Assembly: GCA_016946835.1 (NCBI GenBank)
Contig: JACVTC010000110.1
Coordinates: forward strand, 468,501-532,500
Length of the DNA stretch: 64,000 nucleotides
DNA from: Neocallimastix lanati (nom. inval.)
Lineage: Eukaryota > Neocallimastigomycota > Neocallimastigomycetes > Neocallimastigales > Neocallimastigaceae
Direction: 5' to 3'
How positions within the stretch are numbered: the stretch's first letter is position 1; each line of letters starts with the position of its first letter. The notes under the pieces are model-generated. The model made no database searches. It was not told the origin of the DNA and saw only the letters and a list, made by a program, of their open reading frames with translations. Positions 22,606 to 34,969 of the stretch are shown piece by piece. Made by a program: the position numbers and the translations under genes.

Positions 22606-24024
22606 TTGGACTCTGGGGCGTCGTATCACATGACCCATGATAAAAACATTTTAACAAATACACGTGATTTCTGTATCAATATACATTTTGCTAATGGAGG
22701 AATGGTAAAATCAAAATACATTGGTAATTATGTTGGTTTAATTAATAATCACAAAATTATTTTAAACGATGTCATTTATGTACCATCATTTAAAAGAAGT
22801 CTAATTTCCATAGATCATTTAAGCAAGGATAATTATAAAACTGTATTTTGTAAAAATAAGTACAACGATAAAAACTGCGCTATTTTATATAACAATAATG
22901 GCAAAAGAATCTATACATCTTTCTCAAATAAATCTAAAGTTTACAAAATACTAACAAGCAAAAATAATATAAGTAATAGCTCAAATAATGTTGTATGTTA
23001 TAGTTTACAAGATGCCTTAAACGATTCTGATATGAATCTCTGGCATAGAAGAATGGGTCATTTTAATATTGACTCTATCAAAGATAATTTAAATAAAATA
23101 AATATAAAGCATAAGTGTAAAATTTGTTCTTGTTCGAAATTAAAGAATCTCCCTTACAAACCATCTACTAATCATATGACAAAACCATTTGAACTTATTC
23201 ACATGGATTTGGTATTTGTTCCCGACTATTCTATTTACGGGAATAAGTATTTTTTATCTATTCTTGATGATTATTCAAGGTACAGTTGGATCCTTTTTAT
23301 AAAAAGAAAAAGTGAAACATTCAAAACTTTTATTATATGGTATAATCAAATTAAGAACTTATTTGATAATTGTAATATTAAATACATTAAAACTGATAAC
23401 GGCACTGAATTTTTCAATAGCAATTTCAACGAGTTTTATGAAAGAACAGGCATAATACATGAACATACTATTCCTCATAATCCACAACAAAATGGAAGAG
23501 TGGAAAGACTTCATGGAACATTAATATCTAATGGTGACGCTATGTTAAACGATGCAAAGTTAAATCATAAATTTTGGGAAGATGCTGTAACCACAGCAAA
23601 CTATATACATAACAGGTTACCCCATAAAGGTAATAATAACAAAATACCATATGAAATTCTGTACAATGATAAAGTTGATTATAATAAATTCAGAGTTTTT
23701 GGGTGTCGTGTATATTTTTTTGTTCCAAAACAATTTAGGAAAAAGTTCTGCAATACAACTCTCCCAGGTATTTTCCTTGGATATGATGAAATAAACCATA
23801 CAGCTTATAAAATATATGACATTAAAAATAACAAAATAGTTTTAGCTCGCACTGTAGAATTCCTCGAAGATGAACCCGCAAATATAAGTGCCCCTCTAAC
23901 ATCACCAGACAGTATTAATTTCACTAATTATTATGAAAATGAAGAAATAGATCATATTAACAATGATGACAATGAAAGTAATACAAATGATAATAATAGT
24001 GAATATAATGAAATTTATAATATA

Positions 24025-24069
<45 letters not shown>

Positions 24070-27000
24070 GATACCGAAATAAATAACCTAATCAATAATC
24101 ATAATTATGATCCTAATAATATGTACCATCCAAATAATAATAATTTTATTAATATGAATCATAATAATTTAATTTTACAAAATCAAAATAAAACTATTGG
24201 ACCCACTCAATATATGGGCAATTCAGAAAATAATAATAATAATAATTTTTCAATTTCCAATTCTAACAACCAATTAAATAATTTACATTATAATTCTAAT
24301 GAAGGATCATTAAATTTAAATAATAATAATAAAATTAATTTAAATAATTTAAATCCGAAAAATATTAATTCTATTTATTTCCAAGAAGAAAATAATAAAG
24401 ATTTTTGTAATGGAAATAAAGAAAAATTTAATATTGATAATTTAATTGATACTAACAATAATTATAATACTAATAATAATTATAATACTAATAATAATTA
24501 TAATAATGATCCGAATAATTTAAATTTAATTAAAGACAATAATTTTAATTTAAATTATGAAAGAAAATTAAGTAATACAGGAAGAAACACAGGAATAAAT
24601 TCAGGAATAAACACAGAAATAAATTCAGGAATAAACACAGAAATAAATTCAGGAATAAACACAGAAATAAACAAAATAAATTTAAATAAAAATAATTTAA
24701 ATATAAACGTAAGTAATAATTCAAATTATCCTGAATTAATGAATAATGAAATAAATAACCATAATTATAATTTAGAAGAAAATAACCTACATAATTCGTT
24801 CGATAATGTAAATAACAATCCACGCGTGTATAAAGTAAGTGATAATAATAATATAATTGTTAACGATAATAATAAAATGAATAATTATTATATGAGAGGT
24901 GACTTAAATTATAATTTAAACATTGGTAATAATTCTAACGTCATTGGAGAAAATAATTACAATATAAATAAAGAGATAAATTTATATAAACCAAATAAAA
25001 TTAAAGAAATAAATTTAAATGATTTAAATAAACAAACTAATGCCAATGAGTATAATTCCAATGTGAATTATCATATACAGAATGTAAAATTTAGCAATAA
25101 TTACAATAAAGAATTTAACCAAAACAATTTAGGTGGTAAGGTAAACAATGAAAATAAACAAACAAATAAACACCAAAATAAGAGTAAAAAATCAATTATC
25201 AATAATGATAATGAAAATAAACAGATAACTCTTAAGAAGAATAAAAATAAAAATAAATTAATTTCTAATGGAATAAGTAATGCTAAGAGTAAAGAGGAAA
25301 CTGTTCAATTTCTTTTAAATAAGTCGAAAGAATATAGTGAAAAATTTAATCAATTAAATAATGAAAATAATAAGAATGCTGATAAACGAAACAATAATGA
25401 TAAAAATAAACAAAATACCAAACAATCTAATAATAGTGGTAATGTATATATAAGAAAAAACAATAATAAACGTAGAAAACGCTATAATAATGAATATATG
25501 ATTAAAAATCATCCAACAAAGAAAGTGAAATCGTTCAATATTAAAGATATTTTAGATACAACTGTACTTCTAGCAATAGACGACAAAAAGTTTATTGAAC
25601 CACGTAATTATAAAGAAATATTTTTAATGAATGATAAAGACATGTGGTTAAAAGCAGTGGATGAAGAATTGAATAATATGAAGAGAATGAGGGTATTTAC
25701 AATTATTAATAAAGTTCCTAAAGACGCAAATATCATTTCTACAAGATGGGTTCTTAAATACAAAAGAAACTCAGAAGGTAAAATTGTTAAATATAAAGCA
25801 AGATTAGTAGCTAAGGGCTACAGCCAGATATATGGGGTTGACTATAAAAACACTTTTTCACCTACCCTCAAACAAGATACACTTAAAATCATAATTGCCA
25901 TTGCAGTCCAAAGAAAGTTCCATATACATCAAATGGATATTAAGGCTGCCTACTTGAATGCCAAATTGAATGAGGATATTTATATGTTGCTACCAGAAGG
26001 TATGAAACAAAAGGGATATTGTAAATTAAATAAAGCTTTATATGGGTTAAAACAGTCTGGAAGAATGTGGAACGAAACTTTAAATAAGGTATTGTTAAAA
26101 TTAAATTTTAAAAGATTTTTAAGGACCCATGCGTCTATATTAAAAAAGATAAAAGTAACGAAATTGTATGTTTACTAGCAGTCTACGTGGATGATATAAT
26201 TGTTACAGGAACGGATGATGAAATAATTAAAACAAAATCTTTAATTAAAAATAATTTTGAAGCTACAGATGTAGGTGAAGTAGACTTTATTATAGGTATA
26301 AAATTTGTAAAATGTAATGATGGTTATATTATCCATCAGAAGAAATATCTTAATGAAATTTTAAATAAGTTTAATATCAATAAATATAATCCAGTATCAA
26401 ATACAACACCAATCGAGTCTATTGAATTAAGGAGTAAAAAATTTAATGTAACAAAATATAAGCAAGCTATAGGATCCTTGTTATATCTAGCTATCAGCAC
26501 GAGACCGGACATATTATTTTCTGTGAGTAAAGCTTCCAGAAAATCCGATAATCCAACATACGAAGATTGGTACAATGTACTAAAAATTTTTAGATACTTG
26601 AAAGGTAATCCTAACTATGGAATTAAATTCACTTATACTAATACTTTTAATTTTAATGTTTATGTTGACGCCGATTTAGGTGGTGATAAGGAAACAAGAA
26701 AGTCAACTACTGGATTTGTAATGATGATAAACTCAGCTCCTACTAGTTGGTATTCCAAACTGCAACATTGTGTTTCAGTTTCTACTGCGGAAAGTGAGTA
26801 TTATGGAATTCATGAGTGTGCAAAACACTGTCTCTGGTATAGAAATATATTTAAGGAACTTGGACTTAAGCAGGAGGTTATTACAATAAACACCGATAAT
26901 AAAGCTGCAATTTACAATTGCGAAAATGAAACTATTAATCCGAAATCTAAGCACATCGACCTACGATATCACAGTATAAGAGAATTAATCAAGAAAGGTT

Positions 27001-27128
27001 ATATTAATTTAAAGTATATAAAATCTGAAAATAACTTATCCGATGGATTTACCAAATATCTAAATTCTACTTTAATGACCAGGTTTAGAAATAATATTCT
27101 CTATGATCTAAACAATATTAAACTTTAG
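22606..27128 (+). CDS. pol: Ty1/copia pol with a long Asn-rich insert (nearly whole)
   Basis: Domain order is protease, integrase, RT, RNase H, which identifies Ty1/copia. The protease has LDSGASYHMT at the very start. Integrase has an HHCC domain (WHRRMGHF...CKICSCSK, about residues 146-178), then catalytic D201, D264, E300 with D35E spacing and a GKR-like C-terminal part near 400. From about residue 445 to 965 (23940-25500) there is an extreme Asn-rich low-complexity linker. It includes a poly-Asn run from (AAT)n at 24026-24067 and tandem SGINTEIN repeats at about 24590-24670. RT follows (TRWVLKYKRN, QMDIKAAYLNA, YVDD near 26184), then RNase H (VYVDADLGGD, STAESEYYG). It reads almost whole, with perhaps one break. 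Polypurine tract and 3' LTR follow at once. Confidence 0.85.
23940..25500 (+). repeat. Asn-codon-rich low-complexity stretch within copia pol
   Basis: About 1.56 kb of AAT/AAC-dominated coding DNA lies between integrase and RT. It holds a pure (AAT)n run (24026-24067), a triple ACTAATAATAATTATAAT repeat near 24451-24504 and a 24-bp repeat encoding SGINTEIN. It stays open throughout despite the AT bias, so it was under coding constraint until recently. Confidence 0.85.
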
Positions 27129-27134
27129 GGGGAA
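27128..27134 (+). promoter_or_regulatory. Polypurine tract of the copia element
   Basis: GGGGGAA directly precedes the 3' LTR start TGTTAAAAA and overlaps the end of pol. This is the usual plus-strand primer position. Confidence 0.8.
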
Positions 27135-27458
27135 TGTTAAAAATAAAGTTTAATATTTTAATTAAGTCTTGTATAATTAAGATTTACTTATTTATTAAAT
27201 TAAATATGTTTTTCATTATTTTGTATAATGTAAAATATTATGAGGAGTATTAATGATGTACATCATATATTTACAATTATAACTAATATAGTTAAATTAA
27301 ATTTTATTAATGTATATACATTTAAGGATTATGATAATTAATCCTATAATAAAAATATTACTAAAAATATATAGTTATTAAAACAATAATAAAATTATAA
27401 AAAAATAAATAAAGTGATCACATATCAAAAACTAAAATTTAATAACATAATATTCAAA
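27135..27458 (+). mobile_element. 3' LTR of the young Ty1/copia element
   Basis: This 324-bp LTR is nearly identical to 20976-21297 and carries the same ATGATGTACATCAT palindrome (27253-27266). It is followed by TATTA (27459-27463), matching the left target duplication. The complete insertion is 20976-27458, about 6.5 kb. Confidence 0.9.
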
Positions 27459-27463
27459 TATTA

Positions 27464-27468
27464 TATAC

Positions 27469-27504
<36 letters not shown>

Positions 27505-28402
27505 ATTACTTAAAAGTTTAATTAAAATTAATTTTAATAAAAAAGAAAAAAAAAAAAAATAGGAAAAAATAATATTATTAATTTTATTTATTTTATTATG
27601 GTTAGAAAATACTATTATTAAAAAATAAATAAAATTAATAATAATAGTATTTTTTCTAACCATAATAAAATAAAGTTTAATTTTTTATAAAAAAATTATA
27701 TAAATTTTTAAAGTCAATAATATTATATATATTATATAATTTTTTTTTTTTTAATATTTAATTTTTATATAAATACAAAAAAAAATATTCTTTCAGAAAT
27801 CTAAAAAAAAATTAACAATATATAATTATATTTATTTATTAAAATATATAAGATATGATTGAAATTTTATTATTCTTTATATTTTTATATAATTTGTTTT
27901 TAAATGAAATTTTAATTTTATAATAAATATCAAAAGAAATAGTCGATACCGTAATTTCTAATATATTTCATTGATGGAATTTATTTATCATCGACATAAA
28001 AATATAAAATCAAATGTATTAATTAAAAATCTTCTTAAAAACAAAAAATAATAAATACCCTAATTATAATTACCACGTTTTTATTCTTTTTCTTATGTTT
28101 AACAGATTAAAAGTCTCATACTTTCCATGCACTGACACAAAAAAATTTAAATACAAGTATTCAAACAGAATATATAAAATCACCCTAAATAAAAAATATT
28201 GATACAAATTTTTTCAATGTATCTAAAATCTTAATCAAAAAGCGTTCTTAGTAAATGAAATCATATTATTTCAATATCAAAGAAATTATATCTTTATACA
28301 AATATATTTTCTTTTTTTCACAAAATAATCATATATACATTTTCTTAAATCTGACTAATATACAAATGTAATGAACTGAATACATGTCAACATGATACAG
28401 AA

Positions 28403-28442
<40 letters not shown>

Positions 28443-28595
28443 ATATAAGTTGAATAGACGCATTAGTAAACATAATATGTATCATTTTAATACATAAATA
28501 ATTAGAGCATCAACCAACCATAAAAAATGTTATCAAAAAATTGTAATAACACTGAAACAATAAATTACATATTAACCAAAAATAAAAAAAAAAAA

Positions 28596-28638
<43 letters not shown>

Positions 28639-28676
28639 CTAATACAATAATGTAAACAATGTAAACAAAACATTGA
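27464..28676. other. AT-rich spacer with homopolymers and an inverted repeat
   Basis: I find no coding sequence. It holds poly-A runs at about 27471-27502 and 28408-28440 and an (AAT)n run at about 28597-28632. There is an inverted repeat with ~31-bp arms at 27590-27620 and 27636-27671, a near-perfect match apart from a small T-run difference. The rest is featureless to me. Confidence 0.6.
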
Positions 28677-28871
28677 ATGAAAATACTTATACAGTATTAT
28701 TTTAATAAAATTGATAAATATAATAATAATACGTTAAATAAAACTAATAAAGAAAAGGTTAATATTGTTAACTCTAGAATTGATGAAAATAATTATACAA
28801 CTTCAAAGAAGTCAGTAAGTACTAAAATAAAGAAGAAAATTTTAAAAAATAAGATAGATGAAATATTAATC

Positions 28872-30630
28872 GAAAATGTATCATTTCGCAGATGTGCATT
28901 TCGCAATGTGGCTTAAAAAATTTTTTAAGTAATTGCTACATTATATAATTTTTTTTAACCAATAAATAAATAATTAAATAAATAATAAAAATCATTTTTG
29001 AAATAAATTATTAAATAAATAAATATATGATTATAATTTTATTTTTTAAATATTAAAAGTAAAATCATTTTAGAGACACAATTAAAATCTATATAAAAAA
29101 AATCTATATAAAAAATTTATTTATTATTAAAAAATTTTATTGGAAATGGAGGAAAGTATTAGAATTGAAATAAATGAAATTCCAGAAGAATCGGAATATT
29201 ATAAAACAGAAAATGGTGATAATTTTATGATATTCAAAAATCCCAATTTAATAATTTTTCAATCCCCATTTCAAGCAAAACTATTCACAAAATATAATGA
29301 AGATATATTTACAGATGGTACATTTTATATTGAGTCAAAATTTAGTTATCTAGTGTTCATTACTAGAACATATGTTGAAAAAATATATAGTTTTTACACT
29401 ACTTCCATTTCAATATTAAAAGATAAAAACAATCCACTTACGAAACATTATTTAAAGAATTAAAAAAAGATGCAAGTAAATTTAGTAACAGTATTGTTAT
29501 TTCTCCAATTAATTTTCATTGTTACTTTGAAAAAGGCATATCAAATGCAGCAAAAAAAATTTTCTTTATATAAATTTCAAATATTGTGTATGGCACTTTA
29601 GAAAATCATTAGAAATACAAAAAATAGATTATGTTCTAATGAAATTGATAATAATAATAATTTATACTTATTATAAAGCAATTTCAATTTTTCCATTTAT
29701 TAACCTTATTTATATACCACGCATTTACTCAAAAATAAAAAATACATGTAAAAAAAATTAATATAATATTTTTTTAGAATTTTTAGAATTTTTTAAAATC
29801 AACTATTTAAATAAATATAATGCAAATAACTGGAATTATTATAACAATATAAAACATATTACAAATAATACATCAGAATCTTTTAATAATTATTTAAATA
29901 ATCTTTTCCAAAAAATTCCTACTTTTTATAAATTAATAACAGCATTAAAGAAAGAGGAAGTCTTATCGTATAATGATTATGATAGGAGAATTAGAGGTTT
30001 TTTGTTAAGAAAAATAAAAACCATTAATAGAACTGATGAAATCAAGGTTTTAATTGAACGTTATATAAATAAAGAAGAAAAATTAATTTTTATTGAATGC
30101 GATGATGATGATATAGTTGAATTATGGTATGATTGTTTAATTTATTTAAATAATATAAAATACTAACTTTTTATAAATTAGTATTTTTCTAACCTTTTTA
30201 AGTAAGATTATAATTTTAAAAGATATTATTTTTCAGTTTTTTACAAATTAAATTATAATTAAAACTGTTCCATTTGATAATAGTCATTCTTTTATTAATA
30301 TCAATATCAATATTATATTATATAAAATATCAATATTTTATATAGTTTATAGTTTTTTATTATTAATATCAATATCAATATTATATAGTTTTTTTATTTT
30401 ATCAAAATTTTAATAATAAAATAAAACTAAAAATTGATAGAAGCTAAGAAAAAATATAAAAGAGTAATAATAAAACATTTTTAACATATTTATTTTTTTT
30501 TATTTATTAAAAATATTAAATTATTATTTAATATAATTTATTTATTTATTTATTTATTTATATGTTTATTTTTTTACAAATATTTAAGCCACATTTTGTG
30601 AAATGTACTATTGTGAAATGCACACCTCTC
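28872..30630 (+). mobile_element. MULE-A: Mutator-like DNA transposon with TIRs and 9-bp duplication
   Basis: A 1,759-bp element. Inverted ends: the left reads GAAAATGTATCATTTCGCA and continues to ATGTGGCTTAAA (28872-28917). The right, on the minus strand, reads GAGAGGTGTGCATTTCACA and continues to the same ATGTGGCTTAAA (30630-30583). Each end has two CATTTCRCA modules. Flanks are ATATTAATC (28863-28871) and ATTTTAATC (30631-30639), a 9-bp target duplication with one mismatch, which is the Mutator hallmark. It sits inside the N-terminal coding part of MULE-B. Confidence 0.75.
29140..30166 (+). pseudogene. MULE-A transposase (broken)
   Basis: MULE-type DDE transposase remnant. ATG at 29140 opens 107 codons (EINEIPEESEYYK, IIFQSPFQAKLF, then DGTFYIESKFSYLVFITRTY with the catalytic Asp at 29314). 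The frame closes at 29463, but similarity goes on in other frames. FHCYFEKGISNAAKKIF (about 29515-29565) has Tyr where MULE-B and the family have the second catalytic Asp. YCVWHF follows near 29585. The C-terminal segment NNWNYYNNIKHITNNTSES...LFQKIPTFYK is at about 29826-29940 and runs open to the TAA at 30164. No complete N-terminal DNA-binding domain is seen. Inactive by sequence. Weak overall match to each MULE motif, but order and spacing agree. Confidence 0.65.
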
Positions 30631-31689
30631 ATTTTAATCAATAGATTAAATGAAATAAATAAGGATATTAAACGTATTGAACAAAATAAACAAACTAATT
30701 CTATCAATAAAAATAAAAACAAAAGTAAAAGTACAAATATAAATAAATAAAATAAACAACAATCTTATGTATTAAAAAATAATGATAATAATTCCAAATT
30801 AAATAGTAATAACCAATAAATTGGCTTATTAGGTCCAAAAAGAAAGATTAAATATAATCCAGGAAATAATAACAAGAGATTAAAATCTTTTATTATAAAT
30901 AATACTTTAAAACAATTACTTGGCTCTTATAATTGATAATAATAATTTAAGAGAATCAAACCATTATAAAGATATTTTTTAATTTAGACCAAGTAACAAG
31001 AAGTAACGACATTTGATGAAATTCCCAATGAATCAAAATATTATAAAATAAAAAAGGGATGAAAATTATTTGATATTAAAAAATCATGATTTAATTGTTT
31101 TTCAATCTCTATTCCAAGAGAATTATTTTTAAAAAATAAATATATTTTAGTGGATGGCACATTTTATATTATACCTATATTTAGTTATCAAGTATTCATA
31201 ACTAGAACCTATTTTACAGAATTAAATTGTTTTTACACTACTTCTTTTTCTATATTAAATAATGAAAAGCAAACAACTTATGAAATATTATTTGAAGAAA
31301 TAAAAATAAATAAATAAATAATAAAAATATAATCATGAAACTATACCAAAAATATTTCATTGCGATATTGAAAAATCTATATCGAATTCTGCAGAAAAAG
31401 TTTTTCTTAATATAAATATTAAATATTGTATATGGCATTTTAAAAGTGTATTAGTAATTCAAAAATATGAATTATGTTGTAATAAAGTTGAAAAAATAAA
31501 ACATTTATATATTTATTATCAAAATATTTAGAACTTTTCTTTTATTATTCCTTTTATTAACTCTGAATATATTTAAGATATTTATAGTTAAATAAAAAGT
31601 GAGTACCAAGAACATAATTATATTCGATTTTTTTGGAATTTTTATAATACTCCTAGAATAATTATAACTATTCAGTTCATTATAAATTT

Positions 31690-32898
31690 AATATTCATCA
31701 AATGGATATTAAAGCCGCATATTTAAATGCCAAACTAAAAGATGATATATATAAATTGAGCTCCCTTAAAGTTCAAATAGAAAAGTTTTTGAAAATTAAA
31801 TAAAGCATTATATGGTTTGAAACAATCAGGTTGGATGTGGAATGAAATATTTAATAAAGTATTAATAAGTTTAAATTTTAGAAGATTCATTTAATAACCA
31901 TGTGTATATATATAAAAAGGATAACAATAATAATATAAAATGTATTGTAGATATATATGTAGACGACATTATATTATCTGGAACTGATGCCTAAATTAAG
32001 AAAGCCAAAGAATCAATCAAAAATAATTATAAAGCTACCGATATAGGTGGGATTGATTTTATAATTGTTATCAAATTTGTTTAATGTAACGATGGTTATT
32101 TTATACATCAAATAAAATATTTAGAAGAAATTCTAAATAAATTTGACATAAATAAATATAGTCCTGTTTCAAATACCATGCCTATTGACTATAAAGAGTT
32201 GAGAAATAAAATCTTTAATCCTACAAAATATAAACATGCAATTAGAAGTTTGCTTTATCCATCCTTAAGTACAAGACCTAATATTTTATATTCCTTCAGT
32301 AAGGCTTTGAGAAAAACAAAAAAAAATCACATACAAGGATTGGTTTAATTTAATAAAAGTATTTAGATACTTAAAAACGAATCCAAATTATAGTATTAAA
32401 TTTTTATATAATGATAAAATTAACCTTAAAGTATATGGTGATGTTGATTTTGGTGATGATAAAGAAACGATCCACTTCTGGATTTCTAATGCTATTTAAT
32501 TCAGCTCATATAAGCTGGTTTTCTCAACTTCATCATTATGTTTCCGTATCTACAGCAGAGAGTGATTATTACGGTATGACTGAATATGCTAGACATTGTT
32601 TATGGTATAGAAATATATTTAAAGAATTTGGAATCAAACTTGAATATATAACTATCAATGCTGATAATAAAGCAGCAATTTGATAATTACGAAAAAGAAG
32701 CAATTAATCCAAAATCAAAACATATCGATTTAATGTTTCATAGTATAAGAGAACTGGTAAGGAACAATTATATTGATTTATAATATATCAAATCTGGATA
32801 TGATTTATCAGATGGTTTAACTAAATACCTGAATACTATCTTAATGAATAAATTTAGAAACAACATTCTTTCTTGCTTTAATGATCTTAAGCTTTAGG
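31690..32898 (+). pseudogene. Old Ty1/copia pol remnant (RT and RNase H)
   Basis: Decayed 3' half of a copia polyprotein related to, but distinct from, the one at 22606-27128. It begins with IHQMDIKAAYLNAKL at about 31699 and keeps ALYGLKQSG near 31805. A YVDD-like box lies near 31960, and RNase H motifs (HHYVSVSTAESDYYG, YADNKAAI-like) at 32530-32683. It ends in a polypurine tract and an LTR start. Many breaks, clearly old. The 5' part is absent where it abuts MULE-B. Confidence 0.8.
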
Positions 32899-32903
32899 GA
32901 GAA

Positions 32904-33170
32904 TGTTAGAAATAAAGTTTAATATTCTGATACTATATTATAGTTAGTTATATAATAACTTAGAATATAATATATATTGTTATATAAATGAATTATGGCG
33001 AATGTATGACGTTCAATATAAAGTTGTATATACAACCAAATATAGTTATATTAAAAACTTAAATTTTTAATATATTAAATTAAAATAATTGGATTACACA
33101 ATTATTTATAAAAAATGTTATTAATAAAAACATAATATATTAATAAAGAATAGAACAAAATCTTTTAAAT
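32904..33170 (+). mobile_element. LTR start of the old copia remnant
   Basis: GGGAGAATGTTAGAAATAAAGTTTAATATT marks the polypurine tract and LTR start, nearly the same words as at 27128-27160. After about 25 bp the sequence departs from the young copia LTR. It includes ATGGCGAATGTATGACG near 32996. The right end is not visible and the coordinate given is approximate. Confidence 0.5.
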
Positions 33171-34969
33171 GGAAATATTTTTAAATGGAATATACTATTT
33201 TTCTATTTATCATTAAAAATTTTAAGTTATTTATTAAAACAATTTTACATTTAATTAATATATTAATAAAAATTAAAAATATATGTATTGACAGATATTA
33301 GTGCTAAATATTTTGCCAAATTTTAAATTAATTTAATTTATATTTAATATATTTTCCATGAATATACTTTATAGAATGTAATTTAATGTATGGACCTGAT
33401 ATAAAATGAAATATTCAAACCTTAATTAATATAAAATTAGTTTTATTATTCAAACATAAATTAATGTCATAAATCAAATTTAAATCTAATGATTTTACAA
33501 CAATTTCAATATGTGGCTTGATTTCTATATATTAATTATATTTATAATTAATAATAAATTTTATAGCATAAATCAATGTTTTAATTATATTCTTATTATT
33601 TTATATTTATATTTATATAGTTATTAAATATTTCCTTAAATAATAATTATTAATAGTTTATTCTAATCACAAGAACAATTAATTAAATAGTTAATTATAA
33701 CTAAATAACATAAAAATAAAGCATTTCTCTGAATTAAGAGAATGGCTTTAGTCGTCGTTGTTAAGTAAAAGTTAAGATTAAAAGTTATATTATGTTAAGT
33801 TAGTTTGTAATTAAAAGTATAAGAAAGTTGTTAAATATTCTTTTTAAATATATGTAGCTTTTATATAAAATTAAATAAATAAATAAATAAATAATAAATT
33901 AATAAATTTAATAAATAAATCCCAACAAAAGTACATCGAACTTTTGAGTTATATATCAGACCATAATAAATGTAATATTCATATATTTAAAAAAAATTAA
34001 CAAAAAAACTTATTAAATTTTTAAATATTATATTATTTAAATGGGCAATTTTTTATTAAAAAATTTCATAAACATAGCCATAAATATAAAAATATAAACT
34101 TAAATTAATGCAAACAAAAATGGAAATATAATATAATATAAAAATATAATATAATATAAAAATATAATATATATCTTAAGTAATATCTTTTTTTTTTTCT
34201 TTTTGAAAAAACAAATTTGTACATCTATTTTATTCTATGGCTTAAAATTTAAATAGTATAAATATATTATTTATTTTTTTAGATTTTTTTTTCTAATTTT
34301 TAAGAATATTTTTTTTAAGAATTTTATTACTAACATCTATCATATTTATTTCAGTAAATTAATAAAAAATAGATGTAAAATTATCTAACAAGTTTAATGC
34401 AGAAATATTTGTATTAGTAAAAAAAATAATATGGAATGCATTGTGTAATTAATAATATATGTTAGTTTTATAAAATATAATTTCAATCATAATTTACCTT
34501 TTATAATGGATATCACTATTGAAATGCTTGACAATGCTTTTTCTATTATTATTAATAAAAATTATACATTATTCAATGACAACTGTAATATTGAAATATA
34601 CAAAAGTAAATAAAAAGTAATAAGGAACTAATAATTTAATGAAGATAATAATAGATAACGATTTTTGATTAACGATAACCAAAATATAACGACGTTGTAA
34701 TAAATAATAATTATTTATTAATAAATAATTAATATTTCTTCTTCTTTATAATTATTGATAATAATTATAAATTTATTTAAATTATTAGTATTTGTAAAGA
34801 GTTCTGTTTTTTCCGTAGGGTTATTAATTATTTCTTTCTTGAAAGGTTTTTTGCTTCTTGAATTTTTAACCAATCTGTCCATTTTCAATAGCCTACTAAG
34901 TAGTCGTAATAATCACCATTGTATTCGGATACCTTTTTCATTGTAGAACGGTCTGGTTAAATCATATAT
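33171..34969. other. AT-rich spacer, no gene recognised
   Basis: Mostly featureless A+T-rich DNA. A slightly richer patch at 33728-33770 (GAATGGCTTTAGTCGTCGTTG) and short ATAT repeats near 34130 are the only landmarks. A 63-codon frame at 34755 overlaps the decayed end of the next element and is not a gene on its own. Confidence 0.5.

Larger units (their letters stand above)
28677..31690 (+). pseudogene. MULE-B: decayed Mutator-like transposase gene, interrupted by MULE-A
   Basis: Old Mutator-like (MULE, DDE) transposase. An N-terminal Lys/Asn-rich segment starts at ATG 28677 and reads to 28871, where MULE-A is inserted. The same frame resumes at 30631 (ILI/NRLNEINKDIKRIEQ) and runs to the TAA at 30748. 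Further on come a basic stretch with GPKRKIKYNPGNNNKRLK (about 30830-30890) and the catalytic core. There DGTFYIIPIFSYQVFITRTY lies at about 31153 with the first catalytic Asp. The FHCDIEKSISNSAEKVF stretch at about 31357-31407 keeps the second Asp, followed by YCIWHF. Several stops and frame changes make it a pseudogene (for example TAA at 30748 and stops near 30818 and 30935). The C-terminal part is lost at about 31690, where a copia remnant begins. No terminal inverted repeats of its own were found. Confidence 0.6.

Noticed and set aside
28677-28916. Independent 79-codon gene
   Set aside because: Its last codons are the MULE-A terminal repeat; the rest fits the N-terminal part of the interrupted MULE-B transposase.
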